From: Pseudomonadales bacterium
GTDB lineage: Bacteria > Pseudomonadota > Gammaproteobacteria > Pseudomonadales > Azotimanducaceae
Reading direction: 5' to 3'
NCBI GenBank assembly: GCA_019090615.1
Contig: JAHRVQ010000011.1
Coordinates: 1 to 64,000, forward strand
Length of the DNA stretch: 64,000 nucleotides
Under the pieces are notes generated by a model. The model did not search any database, had not been told where the DNA came from, and saw only the letters and a program-made list of their open reading frames with translations. Below are positions 31,192 through 40,746 of this stretch, one piece after another. The number at the start of each line of letters is the position of its first letter. Position 1 is the stretch's first letter. Both the position numbers and the translations under genes were made by a program.

Positions 31192-33258
31192 TTAGATAAG
31201 ACTTAATGCTTCGGCACTTGATAGCCAGCGGTTCATGATGGCATATGCGGTAGTTTTGTCATTTTTTAGCATATGGTCAGCCAGGGTTCTAATTTTTGGC
31301 AGCATATGACTGTCACGCAGCAGATCAGCTAATCTGAATTGCAAGGATCCAGACTGTCGGGTTCCTAATAAATCGCCGGGGCCTCTGATCTCCAGGTCTT
31401 TTTCAGCGATTAGAAACCCGTCCTGGGTTTGCCGCATGACCTGAAGCCGCTGGCGAGAAATATCGCTTAGTGGTGGATGGTATAGCAGGATACAAAAACT
31501 CTTATTGCTACCACGACCGATACGTCCTCGAAGCTGGTGCAACTGGGCTAAGCCCAGGCGTTCGGGGTTTTCAATAACCATCAGGCTTGCATTGGGCACA
31601 TCTACACCGACTTCTATGACGGTAGTAGCCACTAGCAGGTCAATTTTTCCCTGTTTGAATGACTGCATAACTGCGGACTTTTCTGTTGCTTTCATTCTGC
31701 CATGTATTAAGCCGATATTGAGTGAAGGCAGGAGTGAACCAAGTTGCTCAGCTGTTGATTCGGCAGCCTGACATTGGAGTGTTTCTGACTCTTCTATCAG
31801 GGTACAGACCCAGTATGCCTGAGCTTTGTTTTGACAGGCTAATTCGATATGTTGGATAACTTCTTCACGGCGAATATCGGATAACACAGAGGTGGTAATA
31901 GGGCTACGCCCAGGGGGTAATTCATCGATGATAGAGCAATCCATGTCGGCGTAGATACTCATTGTCAGAGTGCGTGGAATGGGCGTTGCTGTCATCACTA
32001 ACTGATGCGGCAGGCGGCCATCAGATTCTCCTTTTTGTCGTAGCGCCAGTCTTTGCTCAACACCAAATTTATGTTGTTCATCGATAATCATTAAACCAAG
32101 ATTAGAAAAGTTAACTTCTTTCTGGAATAGTGCATGTGTGCCAATGACTACAGCCACTTCGCCGTGTTTGATTTGATCAATCTGTGCTTGCCTTTTTTTA
32201 CCTTTGATTTTTCCTGTTAGCCAGCCGGTAGTAATACCAAGCGGCCGCAGCCAATTGGAAAAATTTATATAATGTTGTTCTGCTAATATCTCTGTTGGAG
32301 CCATAATTGCAGTTTGGTAATTGTTTTCAGCAGCATGAGTACTCGCTAGTAGCGCAATAACAGTTTTTCCTGAGCCAACGTCACCCTGAAGTAATCGGAG
32401 CATGGGTGATGGTTTTTGCATATCCAGATTAATTTCCGCGGCGACGCGTGCTTGAGCATTGGTTAATTTGAAGCCGAGGTTTTTCCTTGTAGTCTCATAG
32501 GCTGTGCCAGGTGGGCAGAACTGAGGCGCCAGCAATTTAAGGCATTTTTGCCGAAGCAGTCGCATGCTGGTGTGGTGGGCTAATAACTCCTCGAAACAAA
32601 GGCGCTGTTGAGCAGGATGGTTGCCATCGAGTAATGCATCGATGGCAATATCTGGGGTGGGATGGTGAACCAGTCTGAGTGCTGAGTTAATATCAAATTT
32701 ATTGAGTTCTGGGTATTGTGCACCCAGGTTTTGTAGTACTTTGCCATCATCCATCAGGGTAATTACAGCATTAACCAAACTTCGAAAGCGCGTCTGGTTA
32801 ATTCCCTCTGTGACTGGGTATATAGGTGTCAGTGTTTTATCCAGGGCCTTCAGTTTGGTCGAGTATTCAGGATGGTATATTTCAAATCCGGCTGAACCAC
32901 GCCGGACTTCGCCAATACAACGTACTACTGGGGCATTGAGCAGGATGTTTTGTTGCGCTTTGGAAAAATGAAAAAATCGTAATGCAATTGTGCCACTACT
33001 GTCCTGGATTTTTGCCAGCAGTGATCGTCGCCTGCCAAAAACAAGATCACAGCTAACGACCTTACCCTGAATCACAATATTGGTGCCAGGTTGTGCTGCA
33101 TGAATTGGGGTTAATTTAGTTCTGTCTTCGTAGCGCAGAGGCAGATGAAATAAAACATCCTGTAAGGTAATAATGCCGATGCGGGCTAATTTTGTTGCTA
33201 ATGCAGGGCCAATACCTTTAAGTGTTTGAATATTAGTCTGATCAAGGGTCTCTATCAT
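31192..33258 (-). CDS. recG: ATP-dependent DNA helicase RecG
   Basis: 688 residues. An N-terminal wedge/OB domain (VIQGKVVSCDLVFGRRR region) precedes the helicase core with Walker A GDVGSGKT, the DEQH box in IIDEQHKFG, TATPIPRT and QLRGRIGRG. RecG remodels stalled replication forks and branched recombination intermediates. It starts 6 bases after the ridA stop, at the end of the gmk-rpoZ-spoT-ridA-recG group. The ATG at 33258 opens with a helix-hairpin-helix-like LKGIGPALATKL. Confidence 0.98.
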   Translation of the reverse strand: MIETLDQTNIQTLKGIGPALATKLARIGIITLQDVLFHLPLRYEDRTKLTPIHAAQPGTNIVIQGKVVSCDLVFGRRRSLLAKIQDSSGTIALRFFHFSKAQQNILLNAPVVRCIGEVRRGSAGFEIYHPEYSTKLKALDKTLTPIYPVTEGINQTRFRSLVNAVITLMDDGKVLQNLGAQYPELNKFDINSALRLVHHPTPDIAIDALLDGNHPAQQRLCFEELLAHHTSMRLLRQKCLKLLAPQFCPPGTAYETTRKNLGFKLTNAQARVAAEINLDMQKPSPMLRLLQGDVGSGKTVIALLASTHAAENNYQTAIMAPTEILAEQHYINFSNWLRPLGITTGWLTGKIKGKKRQAQIDQIKHGEVAVVIGTHALFQKEVNFSNLGLMIIDEQHKFGVEQRLALRQKGESDGRLPHQLVMTATPIPRTLTMSIYADMDCSIIDELPPGRSPITTSVLSDIRREEVIQHIELACQNKAQAYWVCTLIEESETLQCQAAESTAEQLGSLLPSLNIGLIHGRMKATEKSAVMQSFKQGKIDLLVATTVIEVGVDVPNASLMVIENPERLGLAQLHQLRGRIGRGSNKSFCILLYHPPLSDISRQRLQVMRQTQDGFLIAEKDLEIRGPGDLLGTRQSGSLQFRLADLLRDSHMLPKIRTLADHMLKNDKTTAYAIMNRWLSSAEALSLI

Positions 33259-33264
33259 CCGTCC

Positions 33265-33696
33265 CTAAGATCCAGCGTTGAGGGCAACCATAGCATCGAT
33301 TTCAACGGCCACGTTTTTCGGTAGTGCGCTGACTTCAACCACGGCTCGGGCAGGATAGGGTGCGGATAATAAATTCTGCATAATTTCGTTGACTAAAGGG
33401 AAGTCTGTCAAATTGGTCAGATAGACCGTAAATTTGATGGCATTATCTAAACGCGTCCCTGCTGCTTCGCAAATTGCGGTTAAATTTTTGAATACCTGAG
33501 AAATTTGTTCGCCTATGTCCTGACTCACCAGGGTCATATTGGCAGGGTTGAGAGGAATTTGGCCGCTAATATACAAAATGCCGGAATAGGTTACTGCCTG
33601 GGAATAGGTGCCGATGGCAGCTGGTGCCTGAGTTGTTGTAATAAATTCTTTGGTCGCTACTGGATTGGTTGCTGGTGTTTTTTTAGTGGGTGCCAT
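33265..33696 (-). CDS. ridA: RidA family enamine/imine deaminase
   Basis: 143 residues from the ATG at 33696. The YjgF/RidA core runs from about residue 20 (TQAPAAIGTYSQAV) through SGQIPLNP and ends with ALPKNVAVEIDAMV; the conserved arginine of the active site is in PARAVVEV. It hydrolyses reactive 2-aminoacrylate-type enamines. Compared with the usual 128 residues there is an N-terminal Thr/Pro/Lys-rich extension of about 18 residues, which could instead mean that translation begins at a later, non-ATG codon. Confidence 0.93.
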   Translation of the reverse strand: MAPTKKTPATNPVATKEFITTTQAPAAIGTYSQAVTYSGILYISGQIPLNPANMTLVSQDIGEQISQVFKNLTAICEAAGTRLDNAIKFTVYLTNLTDFPLVNEIMQNLLSAPYPARAVVEVSALPKNVAVEIDAMVALNAGS

Positions 33697-33725
33697 ATCT
33701 GAAAACAATCCTTTAATAATTTAGA

Positions 33726-35834
33726 TCAACTACGGATTCTGGTTAGTTTGATAATACTACGCATTGTTCTCAAGCGTTTCATTACCCGTGCCAGATGAAT
33801 ACGGTCATGGACTGATAGTACAATATTAACCGTGCTTAATTGGGCGTCTCGTTCAACCATATTAATGCGTTCGATATTAGCATCGGCATTGGTTATGGCT
33901 GATGCCAATATCGCGATAAGCCCTCGTTCATGCTCGAGTTCGATACGTAGTTCTACTGAAAAGTCCTGCTCGACATTGGCTGACCAGCGGACCGACATGG
34001 TTTCTTCCGGTTTTTCTCTGAGGTCTGTCATATTCCGACAACCCTCGGTATGTATGACGATGCCTTTTCCCGCGCTGATATGGCCAATAACAGGATCGCC
34101 CGGAATGGGTTTGCAGCACTTGGCATAGGTCACAACAAAACCTTCGGTACCCATAATCGCTAAAGGTTGTTGATGCAGTTTTTGCGGATTGGTATTTTCT
34201 CGATTCGCAAGCAATGCGCGGGTAATCACGTAAGCCATTTGATTCCCGAGGCCAATAGCTTCGAGTAAATCGTCCAGGCAAGCAAAGTTTCGTTCGTCCA
34301 GAACACTAGCAATTTGATCTGGGTCAATTTCTTCCAGGGTTGCTTTTTCTACGCTGAGCATTCGTGTCAGAAGACGTTTGCCGAGTACGATGGACTCGTT
34401 TCTTTGCTGATTTTTAAGGGCATTGCGGATGCTGCTCCGGGCCTTGCCGGTGATGACGAAACTTAGCCAGGCTGGATTGGGTTGAGCGCCTGGTGCGGTA
34501 ACGATTTCAACGGTTTGGCCACTTTCAAGGTTTGTACTTAAAGGCGCGAGACGCCGATCTATGCGGCAAGCTACGCAGGTATTGCCAATGTCAGTGTGGA
34601 TAGCATAGGCAAAATCTACTGGTGTGGCACCCTGGGCAAGGTCATAGATTTTGCCCATTGGAGAAAATACATAAACTTCATCGGGGAATAAGTCGATCTT
34701 CACATTTTCGATAAACTCCAGTGAGTTGCCGGCACTTTGCTGGAGCTCTAATAGATCTTTCATCCATTCTCTAGCCCGCTCATGGCTACCTGAAGAAGAC
34801 GTGTCGTTGGATTTATACAGCCAATGGCCAGCGATACCGTTATTAGCAACCATTTCCATATCAGGCGTTCTGATCTGTATCTCTATAGGAATACCATGCA
34901 GGCCAAAAAGTGTTGTGTGCAAGGATTGATAACCGTTGGCCTTTGGGATTGCAATATAATCTTTAAATCGACCAGCGACAGGTTTATAGAGATTGTGGAT
35001 TTGACCGAGTACGCGATAACACATATCAACTGAATCAACCACAATTCTAAAGGCGTAAACATCCATAATTTCATTGAAAGATTTACGTTTACTGCGCATT
35101 TTGTCGTAAATACTATAGAGGTGTTTTTCGCGGCCAAAAACCTTTGCAGTTATTTTTTCCCTGATCATACAGGCTTCAATGGATGCAAGGACTTTATTAA
35201 CGACTTCTTTTCGATTGCCGCGAGCCTTGCGAACAGCCTTTTCAATCATACTGGATCTGAGTGGGTACATGGCTTTAAAGCCAAGCTCTTCAAATTCAAC
35301 ACGTATGCTATTCATACCCAGTCGGTTAGCAATGGGGGCGTAAATCTCTAAAGTTTCTTTAGCGATGCGGCGACGTTTTTCACCAGACAAGTGACCTAAC
35401 GTTCGCATATTGTGGAGTCTATCTGCAATCTTTACCAGGATGACCCTGATATCCTTTGCCATTGCGAGGGTCATTTTTTGAAAGTTTTCTGCCTGCGCTT
35501 CGGCGCGAGACTGGAACATACTTTTAAGTTTGCTGACGCCGTCAACAAGATCGGCCACATCTTCGCCAAATTCTACGGCAATAGTATGTTTTGGGACCCC
35601 GGTGTCTTCGATAACATCATGTAGCAGTGCCGCCATCAGGCACTGATGATCCATATGCATTTTGGCCAAAATGGCAGAAACTGCCAGCGGGTGGGTAATA
35701 TATTCTTCGCCAGATTTCCTTTTTTGCCCTGTATGGGCCTCTTTGGCAAACAGGTAGGCATTTTTTACCTGACTAACCTGATCTTTATCTAGATATTCAC
35801 CTAATTCTGCGGTCAGTGATTCAATCGTTAACAA
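33726..35834 (-). CDS. spoT: Bifunctional (p)ppGpp synthetase/hydrolase SpoT
   Basis: 702 residues. The hydrolase HD domain has intact HD (72-73) and ED (76-77) residues; the synthetase domain contains YDKMRSKRKSFNEIMDVYAFRI and DYIAIPKANGYQSLHTT. TGS (about 390-450) and C-terminal ACT domains follow. The intact HD residues support alarmone hydrolysis, and this is the SpoT position next to rpoZ. A separate relA is not in the window. Start ATG at 35834 preceded by AAGGA. Confidence 0.98.
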   Translation of the reverse strand: MLTIESLTAELGEYLDKDQVSQVKNAYLFAKEAHTGQKRKSGEEYITHPLAVSAILAKMHMDHQCLMAALLHDVIEDTGVPKHTIAVEFGEDVADLVDGVSKLKSMFQSRAEAQAENFQKMTLAMAKDIRVILVKIADRLHNMRTLGHLSGEKRRRIAKETLEIYAPIANRLGMNSIRVEFEELGFKAMYPLRSSMIEKAVRKARGNRKEVVNKVLASIEACMIREKITAKVFGREKHLYSIYDKMRSKRKSFNEIMDVYAFRIVVDSVDMCYRVLGQIHNLYKPVAGRFKDYIAIPKANGYQSLHTTLFGLHGIPIEIQIRTPDMEMVANNGIAGHWLYKSNDTSSSGSHERAREWMKDLLELQQSAGNSLEFIENVKIDLFPDEVYVFSPMGKIYDLAQGATPVDFAYAIHTDIGNTCVACRIDRRLAPLSTNLESGQTVEIVTAPGAQPNPAWLSFVITGKARSSIRNALKNQQRNESIVLGKRLLTRMLSVEKATLEEIDPDQIASVLDERNFACLDDLLEAIGLGNQMAYVITRALLANRENTNPQKLHQQPLAIMGTEGFVVTYAKCCKPIPGDPVIGHISAGKGIVIHTEGCRNMTDLREKPEETMSVRWSANVEQDFSVELRIELEHERGLIAILASAITNADANIERINMVERDAQLSTVNIVLSVHDRIHLARVMKRLRTMRSIIKLTRIRS

Positions 35835-35886
35835 GGATGCTCCTTTTCCCTAAAGTTGATTGAATCGCTACATCGATTGTTGAGGA

Positions 35887-36180
35887 TTAGAAATCCGGGT
35901 TTGATTGTTCGATACCGGTAACAGGAATGTCGATAACGGGTACGTTAATAACCAGTTCTTCAGGCACTTCCTGTTTAATTGTATCGTCTAATATTGATGC
36001 GTTTATAAAACCCTGGGCAATTTCTCGTAGTGCAAGTACAGTTGGTTTATCATTTTCCAGAGGCACATGTGGCTCTTTGCCCCCAGTGGCTATTTGGCGC
36101 GCGCGTTTGCTGCTTACCATAACTAATTCAAAGCGGTTCTCTACATTTTCAAGGCAATCTTCAACTGTCACTCGTGCCAT
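35887..36180 (-). CDS. rpoZ: RNA polymerase omega subunit
   Basis: 97 residues. [26 protein letters not shown] and the [14 protein letters not shown] segment define omega, which stabilises the beta-prime subunit and is needed for part of the ppGpp response. The C-terminal tail from about residue 70 is acidic/hydrophobic and variable, as in relatives. It lies between gmk and spoT in the canonical order. Confidence 0.98.
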   Translation of the reverse strand: MARVTVEDCLENVENRFELVMVSSKRARQIATGGKEPHVPLENDKPTVLALREIAQGFINASILDDTIKQEVPEELVINVPVIDIPVTGIEQSNPDF

Positions 36181-36294
36181 CTAGTTTCTCCAAAAAAATA
36201 AGTGTTGATCCTGCTTATCACTAATAGATTTTTTTTCTATCCATAGCGCATAATCAGCCGCACAGTTTAACCAAATAGTTTGCATAAAACAGTA

Positions 36295-36933
36295 TCAAAG
36301 CGGTTGATCGGGTAACAAATTGGCCAGTAGCGGCATTAATAACTGTTTTTGGCGCATTTGAGTTAGCTCAACCGCCCCAGCCCTGATTACCTGCTCTAGC
36401 TGCTGCAGGGCAATGTCGAAATCGTCATTGACAATGATATAGTCGAATTCATTATAGTGGGAGATTTCGTTAATCGCCTGGGCCATGCGAAAATTGATGG
36501 TGCTGTTGTTGTCCTGGCCACGTCCGGTCAGGCGTTCCGTTAAGCTGCTGATCGATGGCGGAAGGATAAAAATTGTTTCAGCCGCAGGCATACTTTTGCG
36601 AATTTGTTGGGCACCTTGCCAGTCAATCTCGAGGATGAGGTTATTGCCATTCGCCAGCGTCTGGTCAACTGCCTGCTTACTGGTGCCATATCGATTGCCA
36701 AAAACTTCCGCCGTCTCTAAAAATCCACCGTCCTGCTCAAGTTGGTTAAATTCCGTTCGGCTAATGAAGTGATAGTTAATACCGTTAGTTTCGCCTTCGC
36801 GCGGCTGCCGAGTTGTATGTGATATAGCAACATCTACATCACCATTGGCATTCACTAGTGCTTTGACCAGGCTGGTTTTACCGGCACCTGAGGGCGCTGC
36901 CAGGACAAATAGTTTTGCTGGAGGATTGTTCAT
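36295..36933 (-). CDS. gmk: Guanylate kinase
   Basis: 212 residues. P-loop APSGAGKTS at about 13-21, the GMP-binding region SHTTRQPREGETNGINYHF, and the lid R-rich segment LTGRGQDNNSTI are present. It phosphorylates GMP/dGMP to the diphosphates. It is the first gene of the gmk-rpoZ-spoT group; its usual upstream neighbour yicC is displaced by the restriction-modification island. Confidence 0.98.
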   Translation of the reverse strand: MNNPPAKLFVLAAPSGAGKTSLVKALVNANGDVDVAISHTTRQPREGETNGINYHFISRTEFNQLEQDGGFLETAEVFGNRYGTSKQAVDQTLANGNNLILEIDWQGAQQIRKSMPAAETIFILPPSISSLTERLTGRGQDNNSTINFRMAQAINEISHYNEFDYIIVNDDFDIALQQLEQVIRAGAVELTQMRQKQLLMPLLANLLPDQPL

Positions 36934-37262
36934 TATTCTATATTCTAAATTTATTTATAGGGCGAGAATGAAAAGCCGTTAAAAACGGTATGCTATTAAT
37001 GTAGTCAGTCATGGTTAATTACTCCTGTCGCTTAATTTGTCATCAAAAGTTATGCTAATCACCCCAGGCCAATAACCATAATTTGACTGGACTCATTTTA
37101 CTTGGCATTTCCCAATTATTGAGGGAGTGATGTGGTGTATCTCAAGATTCGTGAAAGGGCTTTGAGGCGTAATTACCAGGTTAAATCTGGCAGTTCACAG
37201 AGTTATTTACAGCCTCTAATATATTGATAGCCCATGCTTTAAATACCAGGTATCTTTAAAAT
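36934..37262. other. Intergenic stretch at the left edge of the restriction island
   Basis: 329 bases with no convincing gene. It should contain the gmk promoter on the minus strand. A 31-codon open frame on the plus strand (GTG at about 37135, after GGGAG) has no family I recognise. No flanking direct repeat or integrase remnant was found here by eye. Confidence 0.5.
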
Positions 37263-40200
37263 CTAGCCTTGCACGACCTCCATAAGCTTTTCGTAGCTGT
37301 TGACTACATCGTAGACCACCTGATCTGAGGTGATTTTTTTGAAAAACTTTTTAGCGCACCTGATTTTTATATTTTCAATTTCTTTTAACTGTAAGGAACT
37401 CATTGAGCCTTTTGTTTCAGCCACAAAATAGACGTGCTTCAGCGCACCTTCTTTAAAGGAAATAGCCCAATCAGGGTTGTAGCTACCTACAGGCGTTGGT
37501 ATAGAAAACCCTCTTGGCAGTTTTGCGTAAACAACCACCTCAGAGCTAACATCCAATTTTTGTACAAAATCTGTTTCGACCATTGAATCGGTAAACACAT
37601 AATCGTAGATATGATGATCTACCTTTATCGCCTTACTAAAATCATCCTTTGGCTTTTCGGCAGTAAATATATCGCTCTCATATACCTCGTCCACTGGATC
37701 ATAGGATAGATGTTCAATAATGGCCGTTGCCTTTTGCTCATTAATTAACTCTGACACCTTGGCAATAAAATCTTCTGGATTGGTTCGATATAGGCTAAAT
37801 ACGGCTGTATTTATTTCCTTCAAAATACTAGCAATAGTTCGTCGGGTTAGTTTAGTGCTATCAGCTATTTGACCAATTAGGTCGTATTTGACCGATGACT
37901 TTATCGAGCTGTAATATTTCTCTGTTTTTGTTTCTGAAACCTTAAAGGTTGTGACGCCCTTAATCTTTTCACTGGTGGAATTTTCAACCTGTGCGCCAGA
38001 TTCGATGATATATTGCAAAGGTGATATTTTTATACCATCGTTTTTGTTGAGTGATTTTATACATTTCTCAACAAGCTCATCTGAATCAAAGCTCACCGTA
38101 TACACGGCTTTCCTGTTAATCCTGTTCCAAAGCTGTTGAAACTCTTTTTTACTAAAATTTGCGTTCAATGGATTTTCTTTTGCCTTGCGCCCATCATCAA
38201 TACTTGGCAATAAGGATGCACTAAACACTCCGCTAATCAATGTATGTATTTCTTCAGCATAGGGTTTCAGGTCATCGCTAAAGTCTGCCAGTGTTCCTTC
38301 TCGCTTAGCTTCATGATAGGCATCCACGATCATATCGCCGTCATCGGTATAGTCATTTTTAATCAAATAGCGGTAAATTTGTTTTGCCATTTTATCGTCA
38401 ATTTTCAGCGTTCCATCTTCTGTTTTTATCGTCTTACCTTTGAAATAGGCTTCATCGGCTGATTTTGGTCGCGCAGAAAGTGAGTTCTCAATATCCGTTT
38501 GTAGGGCTTTTACAAAATCTTTATAGCTTTCACTGGCAACCACTGTCAGTACATTAAGTTGATGTACATTCAATGGGTTATCCATGCGCTCACCGTTTTG
38601 GTTTACGGCAAGGCGCAGACCACGGCCAACCTCCTGCCTCCGTGAAATAGTGTTATCGCTATGCTTCAATGCACAGATAGTAAACACATTAGGGTTATCC
38701 CAACCCTCGCGTAAAGCCGAGTGCGAGAAAATAAACCGTACAGGCTCATCCAATGCCAGAAGTCTTGTTTTGTCCTTCAAGATTAAGTCATAAGCATCCA
38801 CATCGTTAGACTCGCCCCTGGTTTCCCCACTCTTTTGAATACTTGGATTAACAAGATTCTTCTTTTTATCTATTGCAAAATAGCCATTATGCGTTTTCTC
38901 TGTGGGTATGTTCTTCAGGTACTTGTGATAAGCCTGATCTTGTGATGAAAGGTCTAAGGCTAAAACCTCATTCAGGTACTTCGTGTATTCTTCTTCAAAT
39001 ACTTTGGCATATTCACCACGCGTATCATCTGGCGTTTCGCCATCGCCAGAATAGCTACGATATTTTGCCACTTCATCAATAAAGAAAAGTGAAAGAACTT
39101 TCAAACCCTGATGGAATAACTCCTGCTCTTTATCAAAATGGGCTTTTATGGTTTCTCTAATTTGAATACGCCGTAGGGCTTCCTCTTTCACATCACCAAT
39201 AGCATCACCAACGGTAAGTTCAACACCGTTGGTAAAGCTCAAAGTGTCTGTAAGTGCATCAATATTAGAGACCACAAAATCTTTATACTGCGCCAAACCC
39301 TGAGACGCATCAAACAAGTTAATGCCTTTGTTAATCTTTCTGACAATACGCCTAATGCCATTTTTTTGTTTCACTTCAAACTCAACGCGCGCCACCGGTG
39401 GCTTGCTTACAGAAACTTCAATGGATTGCAGATAAAGGTAGGCATTTGTGCCACTTAAACCTTTTACCGATATTCCACGTACTGCAATTTTTTTAACCAA
39501 TTTTTGGTTATAGGCATCCAGTGCATCAAGGCGATGGATTTTATTATGTTCGGTTTTGTGCGTGGCTGAATAACGCAAAGTGAACAAAGGGTTGAACTCA
39601 GCCAATGCCTCGGTACTTTTCTTACCCTCCATTTTTTGAGGTTCATCCAAAATCAAAATAGGTCGGTTGGCCTTAATAACATCAATGGGTCGTCGCGATT
39701 GGAAATTATCCAGCTCTTCATAAATTCGACGAGCATCCTTGCCCCGTGCATTGAAGGCTTGCACATTAATGATCATGACATTGATGCCAGCATCCGAAGA
39801 GTAGTTTTCAATCTCATGTAGTGACTTCGAGTTATAAATAAATGTTTTAGCCCTTGTTCCGTATTCTTCCAGAAAATGATCGGCCATGCCCTTGAGTGAT
39901 TGATACACGCCTTCACGAATGGCAATGCTTGGCACGACAACGATGAACTTTTTCCAGCCATAGCGTTTATTCATTTCAAACATGGTTTTGATGTAACAGT
40001 ATGTTTTACCTGTACCTGTTTCCATTTCGGTATCAAGATTGATAGCGCAGGATTTTGTTTTCACCAGCACATCGGAAATTGGCAGATTTTGCTTTTGCTG
40101 TACATTTTGAATGTTGGTAAATATTTGCTCATGTGTGAGCATAAGGTCAGTATTTTTAAAGCCATCCGACAATACATCTACCGTTTTTGTCTCGCCTTTT

Positions 40201-40328
40201 CTAACGTCTCTGCCCGGATCAATACGATACGACAACGCAGAAAGCTTAGGTTGTCCCGCAAAACAGTCCACCACGGCCTCCATAGCCTCGGTTTGATAAG
40301 GTAGATGTTTAAATTTTAAACTCTTCAT
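37263..40328 (-). CDS. res: Type III restriction endonuclease subunit Res
   Basis: 1021 residues from the ATG at 40328, which has AAAGGG upstream; the longer frame to 40412 runs into the neighbouring remnant gene and is rejected. Superfamily 2 helicase motifs: Walker A TGTGKT at 104-109, DEPQ in LILDEPQKM, YSATHKTE, and motif VI EVGRGLRLAV. The C-terminal nuclease has PD at about 952-953 and ETK at 971-973, a PD-(D/E)xK site. It should cut DNA with Mod after ATP-driven communication between unmethylated sites. All key residues are present, so it is probably functional. Confidence 0.95.
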   Translation of the reverse strand: MKSLKFKHLPYQTEAMEAVVDCFAGQPKLSALSYRIDPGRDVRKGETKTVDVLSDGFKNTDLMLTHEQIFTNIQNVQQKQNLPISDVLVKTKSCAINLDTEMETGTGKTYCYIKTMFEMNKRYGWKKFIVVVPSIAIREGVYQSLKGMADHFLEEYGTRAKTFIYNSKSLHEIENYSSDAGINVMIINVQAFNARGKDARRIYEELDNFQSRRPIDVIKANRPILILDEPQKMEGKKSTEALAEFNPLFTLRYSATHKTEHNKIHRLDALDAYNQKLVKKIAVRGISVKGLSGTNAYLYLQSIEVSVSKPPVARVEFEVKQKNGIRRIVRKINKGINLFDASQGLAQYKDFVVSNIDALTDTLSFTNGVELTVGDAIGDVKEEALRRIQIRETIKAHFDKEQELFHQGLKVLSLFFIDEVAKYRSYSGDGETPDDTRGEYAKVFEEEYTKYLNEVLALDLSSQDQAYHKYLKNIPTEKTHNGYFAIDKKKNLVNPSIQKSGETRGESNDVDAYDLILKDKTRLLALDEPVRFIFSHSALREGWDNPNVFTICALKHSDNTISRRQEVGRGLRLAVNQNGERMDNPLNVHQLNVLTVVASESYKDFVKALQTDIENSLSARPKSADEAYFKGKTIKTEDGTLKIDDKMAKQIYRYLIKNDYTDDGDMIVDAYHEAKREGTLADFSDDLKPYAEEIHTLISGVFSASLLPSIDDGRKAKENPLNANFSKKEFQQLWNRINRKAVYTVSFDSDELVEKCIKSLNKNDGIKISPLQYIIESGAQVENSTSEKIKGVTTFKVSETKTEKYYSSIKSSVKYDLIGQIADSTKLTRRTIASILKEINTAVFSLYRTNPEDFIAKVSELINEQKATAIIEHLSYDPVDEVYESDIFTAEKPKDDFSKAIKVDHHIYDYVFTDSMVETDFVQKLDVSSEVVVYAKLPRGFSIPTPVGSYNPDWAISFKEGALKHVYFVAETKGSMSSLQLKEIENIKIRCAKKFFKKITSDQVVYDVVNSYEKLMEVVQG

Positions 40329-40387
40329 ATGACCCTTTCTTTCTACAAAAAAACATATAAATATACTTATAATACAATTAGTTACGA

Positions 40388-40735
40388 TTACATTCTTTCT
40401 GCAATCTTCCATTTTGGCGCGGTGCGAGAGCCAGCATTGTAAATAACGCCTGCGCGCCCTAGATTCGTGAGGAGATTGCCAATTTTCTTAGCTTTTTGGC
40501 GTTTGAAATAAAATGCCGCGACCATTATTTATACTTGGGTCGGCTGTATCAGGGTCGGCGTCGAGTTCATAGATATTACGAAAACTGATACTCGGTTTAG
40601 CACCCTCGGCAATTTGATGTTTCAAACTTTTTTGCCGGTATCATAATCATGTCCTACCTGCTTAAATTCAATGACTTCATTTTCCCAGGTGGAAATCAGC
40701 TTATCTAATAATGTCTGTAGCTCGACTTGATCCAT
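40388..40735 (-). pseudogene. Decayed AlbA_2 (Schlafen-like) DNA-binding gene remnant
   Basis: Not in one open frame. From the ATG at 40735 (11 bases after the mod stop, behind GGGGCG) 37 residues read MDQVELQTLL...ISTWENEVIEFKQVG and end at a TGA. In another frame follow LKHQIAEGAKPSISF and RNIYELD, then after a stop the tail KKIGNLLTNLGRAG to APKWKIAERM. These three pieces resemble the start, middle and winged-helix end of AlbA_2/AAA_4 proteins, often encoded between Type III mod and res. Internal deletions and frameshifts have destroyed it. Assignment is from remembered family sequence, not a search. Confidence 0.75.
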
Positions 40736-40746
40736 AATATCGCCCC

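Noticed and set aside
37135-37227. 31-codon frame with ribosome-binding-like GGGAG
   Set aside because: Too short, no recognisable family and no neighbours that suggest translation.
40329-40412. N-terminal extension of Res
   Set aside because: It overlaps the remnant AlbA_2 gene in another frame; the ATG at 40328 has a good ribosome binding site and the standard Type III Res start.
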